A DNA stretch of 64,000 nucleotides from positions 2,439,525 to 2,503,524 of the forward strand of contig CAIIXF020000004.1 in the NCBI GenBank assembly GCA_903813345.2, given 5' to 3'. The DNA is from Owenia fusiformis. Taxonomy: Eukaryota; Annelida; Polychaeta; Sabellida; Oweniidae. The notes beneath the pieces are model-generated. The model was not told where the DNA came from, searched no databases, and was given only the letters and a program-made list of their open reading frames with translations. The position numbers and the translations under genes were made by a program. Below are positions 33,535 to 44,307 of this stretch, piece after piece (within the stretch, counting starts at the first letter, position 1; each line of letters starts with the position of its first letter).

Positions 33535-36500
33535 ATGAAACCAATCCTTCAAATTGCATATCGATGCATTGGTAAGTTTAATCTTCATAAAGGGTGAAAT
33601 CTTTCTAAAGCTTGAATGTAAAGATGAATAAATGTTTCTTTGTTAAGTGGTGGACTGGTGAGAGTCTTCAATCAATGTTCAATGGATGTCTGTCGGCGAG
33701 AGATTAATAGAAGACAAGAAGGATGAAACTTAATCCCAAGTTGTAATGACTTAATTTCTGCTTTGCGTAAGAGGATTATCTACGCGCAAAGCATTATGGG
33801 AAGTCCGTTTTGCATCACGTGATTAACCTGTTAGATTGTGAATTGGAAGTGTTGCATCTTGGGATTAATAAAAAATCCTTTGTGTATGGAAGTGAATAAG
33901 TCATGGATCAAATACGGAGTGAAGATAACGTCAGGAAACGTTCAAAAATAATGAACCGGAGTTACCCAACAAATTAGTTACCGTTAAACTACCGTGTAAA
34001 ACCAATAGACCGTTCCAAAAAACCCTGGCATATTTTGTTGTACCAAAGAACCTGAAATCAGATCCATATAATGTATTATTTTGTAGCAGGTAGTTATTTT
34101 TAAAATCAAACTGCCAACATGCTCAAAATGATACTTCTGTTTCGTAACTTTGCAATTGTTGCCTATGGTATTATAAAAAATATCGAATACAACTCCCGGG
34201 ATATTACTCAGTTTCAAAGTTCATGAAAAGAAAGCATTGATATTTATATACCACCCTATGCTTAGTGAGCGGACCTAATTTCAAGGGTGATGGTAAGACG
34301 AGGCATGGCGCCCAAAAACCAAAGAATATTAGTACCATAAGTCGTATTATTGCAGCATTAGGTGATGATATTGTGATATTTCATGCTGTTTTAGAAGTGA
34401 AAGATGTTAAACTATGCATACCGTTTGTTTTACATCCAATAAAACGAATAGTTAAGATGAAACAGTCGTTTAAAGATACAATTTGAATTTACCGCAAGAA
34501 ATTACAACCTAATATTGTCAATATGTCAATAATTCCTGATCGATGTCACATATAAAGATATATGTAGCTAGATATGTTTATTTTTTTCATATATGCGAAA
34601 TAAGGCGGTCTCTAGTTATGTACATCCAATACAAAATGAATGTTTACTATTCGGCGATCAGAATTTCGATGACGAGCAATGGCGATGTAATTTGCGAAGA
34701 AAGCATCAGTGCACCTAGTTACAGGGCAGGTTTGGGCGCCATGCATCGTCTTTACCATCACCCTTGAAATTAGGTCCGCTCACTAAGCATAGGGTGTATA
34801 CGAAATGTGTAAATGGTAATTATTTTCGAGCTCGGTCAGAAGCTCTTTTTGCTTGTTTTCATAGCAACAATTATTTCAAATAAACATTTCAACCCCCTTG
34901 CATATGTAAAATAGCGGCTAATACACTAATTTGGGTTAAAAAATCAAATAGAAATCATCCGACTTTAATATGGGATAGATAGTTGGATTATTTTCCGAAT
35001 GCATTAGTATTCCATTAGTATAATATAGCAAGCGAAATAAACCCGACATTCATTCGAATTCGAACGTGTTCCAAATTACGGTGTGAAAGAAATTATGGTC
35101 CCCCGGGGATTATGGTCCCCTTCTTAACGGCCCTTACTGACCCTGATTATGTATAAGATAATAAGGGAAAGAGGTCACCATATAAATCAATGGAGAGTAG
35201 GACCATAATTTGATAGGACATCCTCCCCTTTTGCAACGGTTAATCTTGATATTTGAGTGCATGAATGGCACGATACGCACGGTGGTGTTAATAAAAGACT
35301 CGCTAAAAGTGTAATAATTAGATAGATATAGAATAATGCAGTGCAATTATTTGAATAAGTTCACATTGTTAAAATAACCATATTATCTTAAATTACTACA
35401 TGACAAGAATTGAACAAAATACAATTAATTCTTAAACCAACTATGGCCACCCAGCGTACTTCAATACGCTTAGTTCCGTGACAGTCTACTTTTCATGATA
35501 ATTTTTATATTGCAGATATCGGCACAAGAAAATTCCATTCGCAGGTACGTAGAAATTGATATGTTACTATAGAATGTAATAGGTGGTTTTACATGCGTGC
35601 TAAGTAGCTAGTTAGGACTTGCTGAAATCGTTATTTTATTGTTATTACCTTCCGTTTGGCACAGAGTTAGCAGTCAAACATTATAAGAATTAATTCACCT
35701 ATCGACACCTACATACAGGATTTAAGTAAATTATCCTCACGCAGGTTCATATGGAATTCTTAAACATAAATGTTGTTTATGTTTGACGCGAGGAAACTTT
35801 AAGCAATTTCAATAAATCGAAAATCGTTGCTGTATTCGAATGAAATAGTGCAATTCAGTGGAAATATTGTTAAAAGGGCGTGCATTCCATACTAGACTGA
35901 ATAATGAAGATATAAAACTATTAGAACTAAGTATACGATTATTGTTTTGAGTTGAATTAGTGTTATTGGATCGTTGATGAGACTTTAAGCTTGTGTTAAA
36001 GTGAAGCAACCGCATTTGATGTAAATCACCTGGTTGCAATCGGAATTATAAGTGAATGGTAAGGTTCTCAGGTGCGAAAAACTATCCAGCCCATATATGT
36101 TCATTCACACGAATATTTGAAATAAATTAACTCGATGTGAAACGAAAATTTGGAACGCGACAGGAAAGATATAATCAGAAATGAAATTAATAACTGAAAT
36201 TCTTTATAGCCTATTTTGACAATTTTAATACTTTATTTCCAAGTATAGAGTTACTATCATGGCCAGGACTTTTCGGTTAAAGCAAATTTATTTGGGGTGG
36301 TTCATTGAAAAGACTGATCAATGAAAACGTGTCCCCGATTCTTACCTTGGCATTAATGTCACTATAGCAACGACTAATCCTGCCAGCCACCCGTGTGACC
36401 TCATGGCTACTCTTCTCTAGAAACCCTGCAAATATACAAAATAAAAATAACATTATTTGTTTATTTCAAATGCAGTAAATATAAGTGTTTTTTATACACG

Positions 36501-38897
36501 GGTCTCTAGAGATGAACAACTGATTCAGCCTTTAGGAAGGGAAGTCTAACGAATGCAAATGGTATTTTATTTTCTGAATATCAAGTTGATATTTTTTAAA
36601 TCTCTTCATTTATCGTCACTAGAAATTGAAATATGCACGTTAAAATTGTTCAAATATGCAGTGGAATATAATAACGCATTATGATGATTTTTCCTATTTA
36701 TTTTGTATATCAGGACAAGGTTAATTTTGAAGGCCGTTGGTTTAATTAGCTGCTTTATTGATAATTCCCCAGGGCTCAATGTAACTACTAAATGCTACTT
36801 GACAATGTAAAGGAAAGGCGTGAATCGGTTTAGAATTGGTTCCAAATTGAACTCGCAACCTCGTGGTCACGGCGCCCAATCGCCTAGCTCGAACGTGCTG
36901 GCGCTCAAGCTAGAAGTAGGGTGGAGGGGGTTTCTTGGGAAGTCAGTGATGCTGAAATCCCTTGGAATGCCATCTACCAATGTATATTGACTCGAGAAGC
37001 TACAGAGTGAGTAAGGAACAAAATGGGGTAACAGCCCATGAGTGTTTAATTCAGCAACTGTACACCATCTTGTATATTTTGGCCAGTTCGACTGATGAAA
37101 ATTCATCTAATGGATTAACTGGTGCTTAGCCATTCTTCTATGAACAATAGCCGCAGAATAATTAATGGTTAATAGGTGAAATGAGCAGACGCAAGATTCT
37201 ACAAATAATGTGTAGGTGTATCATGTAAGGCCAATGGGAAAATATTTAAACAATATGTTCGGAATCCAATTTCGTGAAACAGAATGATCTAATTTTTCTC
37301 ATGTCATTATATCAATGTACCATAATTAAATAATCCAATAGTATACCGACTTTACCATGCCCTTGGTCATTGTACTGCTCCCCGTTGGCTCATAGACTGT
37401 ATGGGTCAAATCGACTCGTCCATTAACACCAAGGTGACGGCTTAGACAATGTAACTACCAACATCACCCGTTTTCTGTCTAACTATATAATATATTACTC
37501 AAGTTTAGTTTCTATTTCTAACTTGTTTCTAACATTGTTCACACGTTTTTTGACTAACTAAACCGCCGGGTTGCATTAAGTTAAGCCCAATGGGTGTGAT
37601 AGTATAAATTTGTCATCAATGTTCGTCGGCCGCGGCTGAGGCAACGAAATAATCAACCACAGCCACAGAGGGGTTTCCAAAAGTTGATCGATTCAAACGT
37701 CGTGCATTCAACGAGTCAGTTGCTAAATTTAAGATTTTCGCTAACAATCCTAAGTTTGAAATGTTTTGTCTATGATTTAGATGAAGTTTAGTAGGCGTTG
37801 ATGCAATATGATCAGCGGAGTTAAGAAATTAAATATTGAAGTGAATAATTGTCGACTCAGGATATTTCAAAATTTTAGGTTTGCGCATGCGTCAATTGCC
37901 AAAAACTCCTTGAATAGGCATGTAACGTGAAACACTTGTTGGAAAATCCTGAGAACTTGATTGGTTGCACTGTGCGTATAAATTGATAAGCCCATGTGTG
38001 GTAAACTATTATCAATAATACATACATGTGAGTCAAATTCCTCAGTTGAGGATTCTTCCAATATTTCATGCCTTTTAGATATTTTGACAAAATAATGATT
38101 TAGCAAAGTAAAGATCGAGATTTGAACACGTCCATAGTGAAACCAGACGGACTAATTTCCCCAGATTTTGGATATTATGCATTTGCCCGCCGCAGTGTAT
38201 TTTCCTAGACACTGCCATGGGAGCACTAGTTCCATCCTCTTCACTTTTTTGACGGCTGATCTAGACATTGTATTACTGTACATCCATGTCTGCTTATATT
38301 AACGCCTTTTAGACAAAATGATCTATTCCTAAAACAGCCTAACCGTTCACAGATAATATTTCCAATTTTGACCTCATGGAAAACACGTCGTCTTTGTAAT
38401 TACGACCTTGAAGGTAGTTGTAAACATGATTCGTAGAATCAAAGAGTGTTATCATTTTCATAGTTTCGACGTCAATGCCAACCAAAGTCTTGGATGACAC
38501 TGCCATTTCCATGTTTTATAACACGCCCTCGGCTATTGGCCGGGATTAAAAAAATATTTTTCAGTTTAAGTTGGACATTTTGAACACTTAAAAGGTTATT
38601 CTACTTGTAATATATTAAATCTAAATATTTGTATTTTAGCAAAAGACATTAATGCGATCAATGAAACAAAAACTTACTGCTTATCTTTGCAGCTTATTTG
38701 GTCCAAGAACTTCCCAATTCTACTCTTACTTGTTGATTTGGAAATGTTTGAAAACCCAATACGCGAAAAAATGTGTTCAAACCATTAGTCGATACTTCGA
38801 TATATGTATTGACTTTTTATTTTCATAAACTTTTAGAATAAACAATTTGGAAGAATAACACTCCAAACGCCCACGGGTGTGACATGTGGAGCTTCTG
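33535..38897 (+). CDS. Candidate start of an unidentified spliced gene (three micro-exons)
   Basis: Three short open stretches with good splice sites keep phase: 33535-33571 (ATG start, donor GTAAGT), 35516-35544 (acceptor TATATTGCAG, donor GTACGT) and 38837-38897 (acceptor ATAAACTTTTAG, donor GTGAGA). Together they encode 42 codons plus one base, beginning MKPILQIAY and ending GVTCGAS. Each is short enough to be chance, and no family is recognised; the consistency of phase and sites is the only support. The neuropeptide signal exon lies on the opposite strand inside the second intron. Confidence 0.2.
33728..33872. repeat. Short imperfect inverted repeat (possible MITE remnant)
   Basis: TTAATCCCAAGTTG near 33731 pairs with TTGCATCTTGGGATTAA ending near 33870. 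The arms are only about 16 bp and no target duplication is evident. Confidence 0.3.
34252..34796. mobile_element. 545-bp non-autonomous DNA transposon, long inverted repeats, 5-bp target duplication
   Basis: Terminal repeats of about 65 bp start CACCCTATGCTTAGTGAGCG and run through GGTGATGGTAA...GGCGCC. They are flanked by identical TATAC (34247-34251 and 34797-34801). The interior has short open frames but no transposase signature. A 5-bp duplication together with a CAC-starting end is compatible with a Transib-like origin; that is only a suggestion. Confidence 0.85.
36346..36425 (-). CDS. Signal-peptide exon of the neuropeptide precursor
   Basis: On the - strand: acceptor TTTGCAG, exon start 36425, 21 bases of 5' UTR, ATG at 36404-36402, donor GTAAGA after 36346. 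The 59 coding bases encode a signal peptide with core LAGLVVAIVTLM and end two bases into a codon. The next - strand coding exon, ending at 22912, needs exactly two bases to complete its first codon, making Ser. The combined N-terminus is a signal peptide, a short acidic propeptide and KR before the first peptide GLDSIGMGLI. The intron would be 13,433 bp. The acceptor implies a further untranslated exon upstream. The link rests on phase, strand, splice sites and biological sense; no transcript was seen. Confidence 0.72.
36840..36915 (-). mobile_element. Possible tRNA-derived SINE head
   Basis: On the - strand, CACGAGGTTGCGAGTTCAA looks like the end of a tRNA with its B box, about 45 bases after an A-box-like stretch. 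It shares CACGAGGTTGC with the candidate at 18135. No complete cloverleaf was shown. Confidence 0.3.
37100..38830. other. Region without recognised genes
   Basis: AT-rich sequence; short open frames on the - strand near 37867-38106 show no family features. Confidence 0.4.
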
Positions 38898-39111
38898 GTG
38901 AGAACCGGAATCGGGACGGTAATTAATTGATTGAAGCTACACAGTTACGAACAATGAAATTGTATAAAAAATAGCAATATTGATGCAGCTTGGAGAAAGA
39001 ACAAATCAAAACATCGGGGTGCTCATTTCCGTTTTTAAATTCACGAAATATAACCCATGGGGTTACTAAATGAGCAATCGAAAATGAGTTTCGATTATCG
39101 GAAACAGAAAG

Positions 39112-39310
39112 ATCTAAATCCGAATGCAGAAGTGCCAAAGGGAGAGGAATATAAATTGTAACAGAACACAGCAAGAAAAGGAAAACATCTGAGAGTACAA
39201 CATCAACAAGGGAAACAAATCCCAACTATCCCAAAGCATAATCTGAGGTGAACGGTAACAATATCTCATACCCCCTACCACACATTCAAGAACCATTGTC
39301 ATTATTATCA
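39112..39310 (+). repeat. Dispersed repeat family A, copy 1
   Basis: About 190 bp from AGTGCCAAAGGGAGAGG through AACAAATCCCAACTATCCC, CATAATCTGAGGTGAA and ATACCCCC...CATTCAAGAACCATTG. The same ordered blocks recur at 53540, 54490 and 55622. Confidence 0.65.
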
Positions 39311-40048
39311 TTGTAGATCATATTACCCGTGTATTTATTAATACCTATCTTGTTTTGGTTATTTGTATGGATACCTACTAATTTAATTACATAAATTATG
39401 GAGGACCGAGTATTATATTTAACAGCGATCGACAAAATACAACGTTATTATGTAATGTATGGACATTTAGGTCAATAACTACAGAAAATGTATAAATAGT
39501 CCAGTCAGATGACAAACAATGACTGTGACAAAAAACAATACTTGCTATGTCAAACATGGACATAAGGGTATTAATTGAACATCTCACCACACATAATGAC
39601 GGTTATTACATGTACGCAGATGAGTTTGTACAAACGAATATGTCTTATAGTATCAAGGAATGTTTGTAGTTACAAAGAAAGACACCGGAGGTATGTTTTT
39701 GTTGTTTATTTACTCCAACTCTAGTTCGACTGTTAAATTAATGGATATTTTGACCATTTGACTAAATATTTTCAGATTAATTCAAGTAAAACTTAACATA
39801 CATGTATTGATATACAGTACTATACATATGCGGGTTGCTTTTTTGACGTTTAGGGGTTTAAGCACGCACATTGCATTAAGTACTTGATGAATCATGACAC
39901 CCTGCATCTAAATGGGTGTTGTTTAACTCACTTTACTATAAGTAAAGGGGCTAATGTCTTTATCACGAAAAAGCAAATTGTCGATTTCGACACGAGATCA
40001 TGCTTTTGATTGATACGGGTCGAGTTAGAACGAGGATTTCAACGTCAC

Positions 40049-41779
40049 CAGGCCCGTAAGACACTTTTCTCCAAGGGGGGGTGCGGTTTTTAGCTTTTTT
40101 TAGAAAAATTTGAAATTAAGTTGTATTTGGAGCGAATTTGCAACCATCTGGTACGCCTGTGCGTTATGAGTCAATAAGAAAAATGTGATTTTTTTCAAAT
40201 TCTTTTGGGGTGTCAAAGAGGATGAGAGGGTGATGTGGGGTGGGGTGCCAGTAGGGGAGCAAGGGGTTGTCCCCCAGAAACATTGACCATGCATATCAAG
40301 GTGCTATTTGATGATGTCTGGCACTTCTGAGACAATACATGAAATTCAGAATATTTTGTTTTGTTTTGTGGGGGATGTGAGGGGTGGCTAACTCTCCTAG
40401 AAAATTTAGGGGGGTCTGGGGGTTGTCCCCCAGGAAAATTTTGAAATTTGGTTGTATTTGGAGCGAATTTGCAACCATCTGGTACGCCTGTGCGTTATGA
40501 GTCAATAAGAAAAATGTGATTTTTTTCAAATTCTTTTGGGTGTCAAAGAGGATGAGAGGGTGATGTGGGGTGGGGTGCCAGTAGGGGAGCAAGGGGTTGT
40601 CCCCCAGAAACATTGACCATGCATATCAAGGTGCTATTTGATGATGTCTGGCACTTCTGAGACAATACATGAAATTCACACAGAATATTTTCTTTTGTTT
40701 TGTGGGGGATGTGAGGGGTGGCTAACTCTCCTAGAAAATTTTACAATTTAAAGATGATATTTGGTGCTTCTGGGCACTTTTAAAGTGTATTAGTCAATAA
40801 AAACATTGAAAAACAATCGCAATTTTTTTCAAATTTTGGGGGTGTCAAAGGGGGGGGGGAAGGGTGCCAGAAGGGGAGGTGGGGCTGGGGTGCCAGAGGG
40901 GAGCAAGTGTTTGTCCCCCATATCAAAATTTACAATATCAAGGTGCTATTTGATGAAGTTTGGGCACTTTAAAAGTGTCTGTGCCTAAAAGTGCCTATTT
41001 CCCAAGAAAATTTTACAATTTTAAGATGCTATTTGGTGCTTTCTGGGCACTTTCAAAGGGTATGAGTCAATAAAATTTTTTTGAAAAATCTCAATTTTTT
41101 TTGTTAAGGGAGGGGGGCTGCCAGAGGGGGAGGTGGAGTGGGGATGCCAGAGGGCAAGTAAGTGTTAGTCTTCCAGAATCATTAACTTTATCAAGGAGGT
41201 ATTTGGTGATGTCTGGGCAATTTAAAAGTGTCTGAGACAATACATAAAACAAATTCAGAACTTTTCCATTTTTTTGGGGTGTGTGAGGGGTGGCCCACTC
41301 CCCCTAGAAAATTTTACAATTTTATGACGCTATTTGGTGCTTTCTGGGCACTTTTAGTGTATGAGTCAATTAAAGAATTTGAGAAAATCACAATTTTTTT
41401 GGGGGGGAGGGGGTCAAGGGGGGGGGGGGCGCCAGAGGGGGGGGGTATGCAAGTGCAAGATGGGGAGTAAGTCCCCCAGAAACAATAACTATATCAAGGA
41501 GCCATTTGATGATATCTGGGCACTTTAAAAGTGTCTGAGACAAAACTCTAAAATAAATTTAGAACTTTTCCATTGTTTTGTGGGGGTGTGAGGGGTGGCC
41601 AATACCCCTAGAAAATTTTACAATTTTAAGATGCTATTTGGTGCTTTCTGGGTACTTTCAAAGTGTATGAGTCAATGAAAAGAAAATTACAAAAAAAAAA
41701 AAATTTCAAATTAATTTTGGGGGGTGACAAAGGGGGGTGCGGTCGCACCCATCGCACCCCCCCCCATCTGACGGCCCTG
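40049..41779. mobile_element. 1.73-kb element of the CAGGCC family with internal G-rich satellite
   Basis: Left end CAGGCCCGTAAG, right end GACGGCCCTG (complement CAGGGCCGTC); flanked by identical GTCAC at 40044-40048 and 41780-41784. A GGGGGGTGCGG motif lies just inside both ends. The interior is a tandem array and has no coding frame of its own. Confidence 0.75.
40106..41770 (+). repeat. G-rich tandem array, about 300-bp unit, 5.5 copies
   Basis: Units start with GAAAATTTTACAATTT-like sequence at about 40106, 40434, 40734, 41007, 41308 and 41612 (spacings 328, 300, 273, 301 and 304). Each unit has GCTATTTGGTGCTTTCTGGG, GAGTCAATAA, and long G runs with GGGGTGCCAG. The first two units are nearly identical to each other; later ones diverge. 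Confidence 0.88.
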
Positions 41780-41784
41780 GTCAC

Positions 41785-41891
41785 TGATGTTCCACTGTTG
41801 AAATATCAATATCCATCAACAACAGATTTCTTGAATGACATATTCGCACATGATTTTAAGGACACGCTGGCCGAGATAGTAGATGAACGGT
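41785..41891 (+). CDS. Candidate exon 3' part, interrupted by a transposon (weak)
   Basis: Directly after the GTCAC target duplication, 36 codons are open (LLKYQYPSTTDFLNDIFAHD and on), up to a donor-like CG/GTGAGA at 41891-41893. Joining across the element restores EDFNVTDVP in frame with the sequence left of 40049, where TTAG at 40025-40028 could be the acceptor. No family recognised. Confidence 0.25.
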
Positions 41892-41899
41892 GAGAAAAA

Positions 41900-43500
41900 C
41901 AGATAACATTTTGGTTTCAAACGTCCTAATTTGTTCTTCATGATAATTTCTTCAATTAACTCACATGGAGGTTTAATTATCTCGGACTATAAGCAAACAC
42001 ACTCATTTCGCAGACATCTGACAACTTTTGCGTTCTTTATGAAAGAAATGACATGATTTCATCCTTTGATAGGTAAACTAGATCGCCATTAACCCATCAA
42101 CACAATGACATGGTTCACATTTTGTAGAATCTGACTTGTTACCTCTAAATCGGCAGGTACAATGAACACAATAATTTACGCGGGAATTTATTTTTCCAAT
42201 CACGGAAAGTGCCGATGATTGCCGTCGACACTTTCATGAGTTTTTGCCATATCACCAATTAACTATATACTACATACAATATGTGATGTTTAATAAAGTA
42301 AATATAGCTCACACTTACAATCCGTTATGAGTAGATGTGTTATTGCATAAATATTGTCGAAATTATAGCCATCTAGTGGGACATTCTGGAAAGACGCTTT
42401 TATTTGGGAGAGTTAAACTCTATTTTATACAAGAATTGACTCATTATTACCATTCTTGTAGATGCTTTTCAAAAATGAATACTCTAGTTAACTAGGGATA
42501 TTAAATGGGTACATCATATGTATAATGTCCACATGTTTTTTCTGTTTTTACATCTTTCAATCAAGTACGTTCGATTAACACTTGTTCAATTACTACTTGT
42601 CATTTCAAAGTGTTAATTTCGATAACTCAAAAGAAAGAGTTTTTGCAAAATATAAAATGTACAGCACTACACGAGGCCTAGGGACATTAAAAAGTGTGAC
42701 TGAGTTCGTATAAATGATTCTTTCTTCTCATGAACATTATGTAATGTTTCAACGTCAATCATTTATTATTTTAAAATAAAAACTATTATTTTGTCTCTCG
42801 TATCTAAAGTATAACCATTTCACGAATAAACTTAAACAGAATTCTCAGGTAGATAGCAATGAAAAGTTCCAAAATAAGATGGCGTTAGTTGCGTTGGGGT
42901 TAAATACAATTACACAATACCGAAACGGTTACTTTGGTTATGCAAGATTGGAACATGAAATAAAAAATGCATTAGAAGAATGTGCACTTCTAATTGATGT
43001 GATATTGCCCAACACCTAGAAATGCATAAGATACTTTGTCTAATTGTATCGTTTAGTACATTTTTGAAAGTACCTTATTAACATTGACCAATCATCCGAT
43101 AAGGAACATAAGGAACAGACAAAAAAACAAATAACATAATCATTACTAATAAGCCAAATGGGTTGCTCATGAACACCCAAGGCAAGGAAGACAGTAGAGT
43201 AATTGTACGCAAACCTGATTGCTTTTAACGCGTTTGCTTGATAAAAGTTTACGATGACATCGGTGACTTTTCAGACATAGGTACGTACAGAAACATTGTG
43301 ATAAATGAAATAAAAGGATTTTGTGATTTTAAGATAGAGAGAACAACTTACATACGCGACTGCAAGATATTGTACCGCTCTTAAGTGTAAGATAGAATGC
43401 TATGCATAACTAATGAAAGGGAACGACACGCTGAGTTGCCAGTACGAACTATATATAGCAGGCAACAACGCTGGGGTTTCGTCGACCCCATTGAAGAAGT
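41900..43500. other. Region without recognised genes
   Basis: AT-rich; nothing beyond short chance frames was seen. A 126-residue frame beginning at 43515 (MGLLPWFSNK) has an ATG but runs into a MITE and resembles no family. Confidence 0.4.
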
Positions 43501-43887
43501 AACTATTGAGTTAAATGGGTTTATTGCCATGGTTCTCAAATAAACTATGTCCATGTTGGTCTAATATACAGAAGGTGGGGACAAAAGTTGTAATCTGTGT
43601 AATAGGGATTTTGTCTAAATACAAATTGTTCTATACGTCGACTAAAATTGCTCACAAGTCATATACAGTTGGAGCCCAGTTGTCATTACTACCGTGGTAC
43701 GTACCAGAACAAAACTTCCCAAGAAACACATATTATGTTCTAAATCGGGTTCATCCAGTCCTTGATGTTTTTTTTAATTTGATGAACACGATTTCAATTT
43801 CAGCTATTGTATATTTAAAGAAATTAACTATTAACAAGTGTACGTACCATGAAATCTTAAATCTCAATATGCAATCGTGTTCATATA

Positions 43888-43977
43888 CAGGTTGATCCAG
43901 AAGTAACATCAAAGGTGTTGCCATTTCAACACTATTTTAAATGGCAATTTCTTTGACGTTACTTCTATATCACCCTG
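43888..43977. mobile_element. 90-bp Tc1/mariner-type MITE
   Basis: Ends CAGGTTGATCCAGAAGTAAC and (complement) CAGGGTGATATAGAAGTAAC; the arms pair over about 40 bp around a short AT loop. Flanked by TA on both sides. Confidence 0.75.
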
Positions 43978-44307
43978 TATATATATACCTAATACATGAT
44001 GTTCTTGCACACAGACGGATCACCCTGTATATATACCTAATACATGATGTTCTTGCACACAGACGGATCACCCTGTATATATACTTAATACATGATGTTC
44101 TTGCACACAGACGGATCACCCTGTATATATACCTATTACATGATGTTCTTGCACACAGACGGATCACCCTGTATATATACCTATTACATGATGTTCTTGC
44201 ACACAGACGGATCACCCTGTATATATACCTATTACATGATGTTCTTGCACACAGACGGATCACCCTGTATATATACCTATTACATGATGTTCTTGCACAC
44301 AGACGGG
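43971..44307 (+). repeat. Tandem array, 48-bp unit, seven copies, seeded at the MITE end
   Basis: CACCCTG recurs at 43971, 44021, 44069, 44117, 44165, 44213 and 44261, so the period is 48 bp (50 for the first). The unit runs CACCCTGTATATATACCT, ATTACATGATGTTCTTGC, ACACAGACGGAT. The first CACCCTGTA is the right end of the MITE at 43888-43977. Because 48 is a multiple of 3, all frames stay open by artefact. Confidence 0.92.

Noticed and set aside
39114-39311. Hydrophobic - strand frame resembling membrane segments (also at 53398-53616)
   Set aside because: Both are antisense readings of dispersed repeat family A; the similarity between them is repeat homology, not a protein family.
40806-41893. 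Gly-rich frames in the G-rich array
   Set aside because: Satellite-derived and not conserved between units; only the tail after 41784 was kept as a weak exon candidate.
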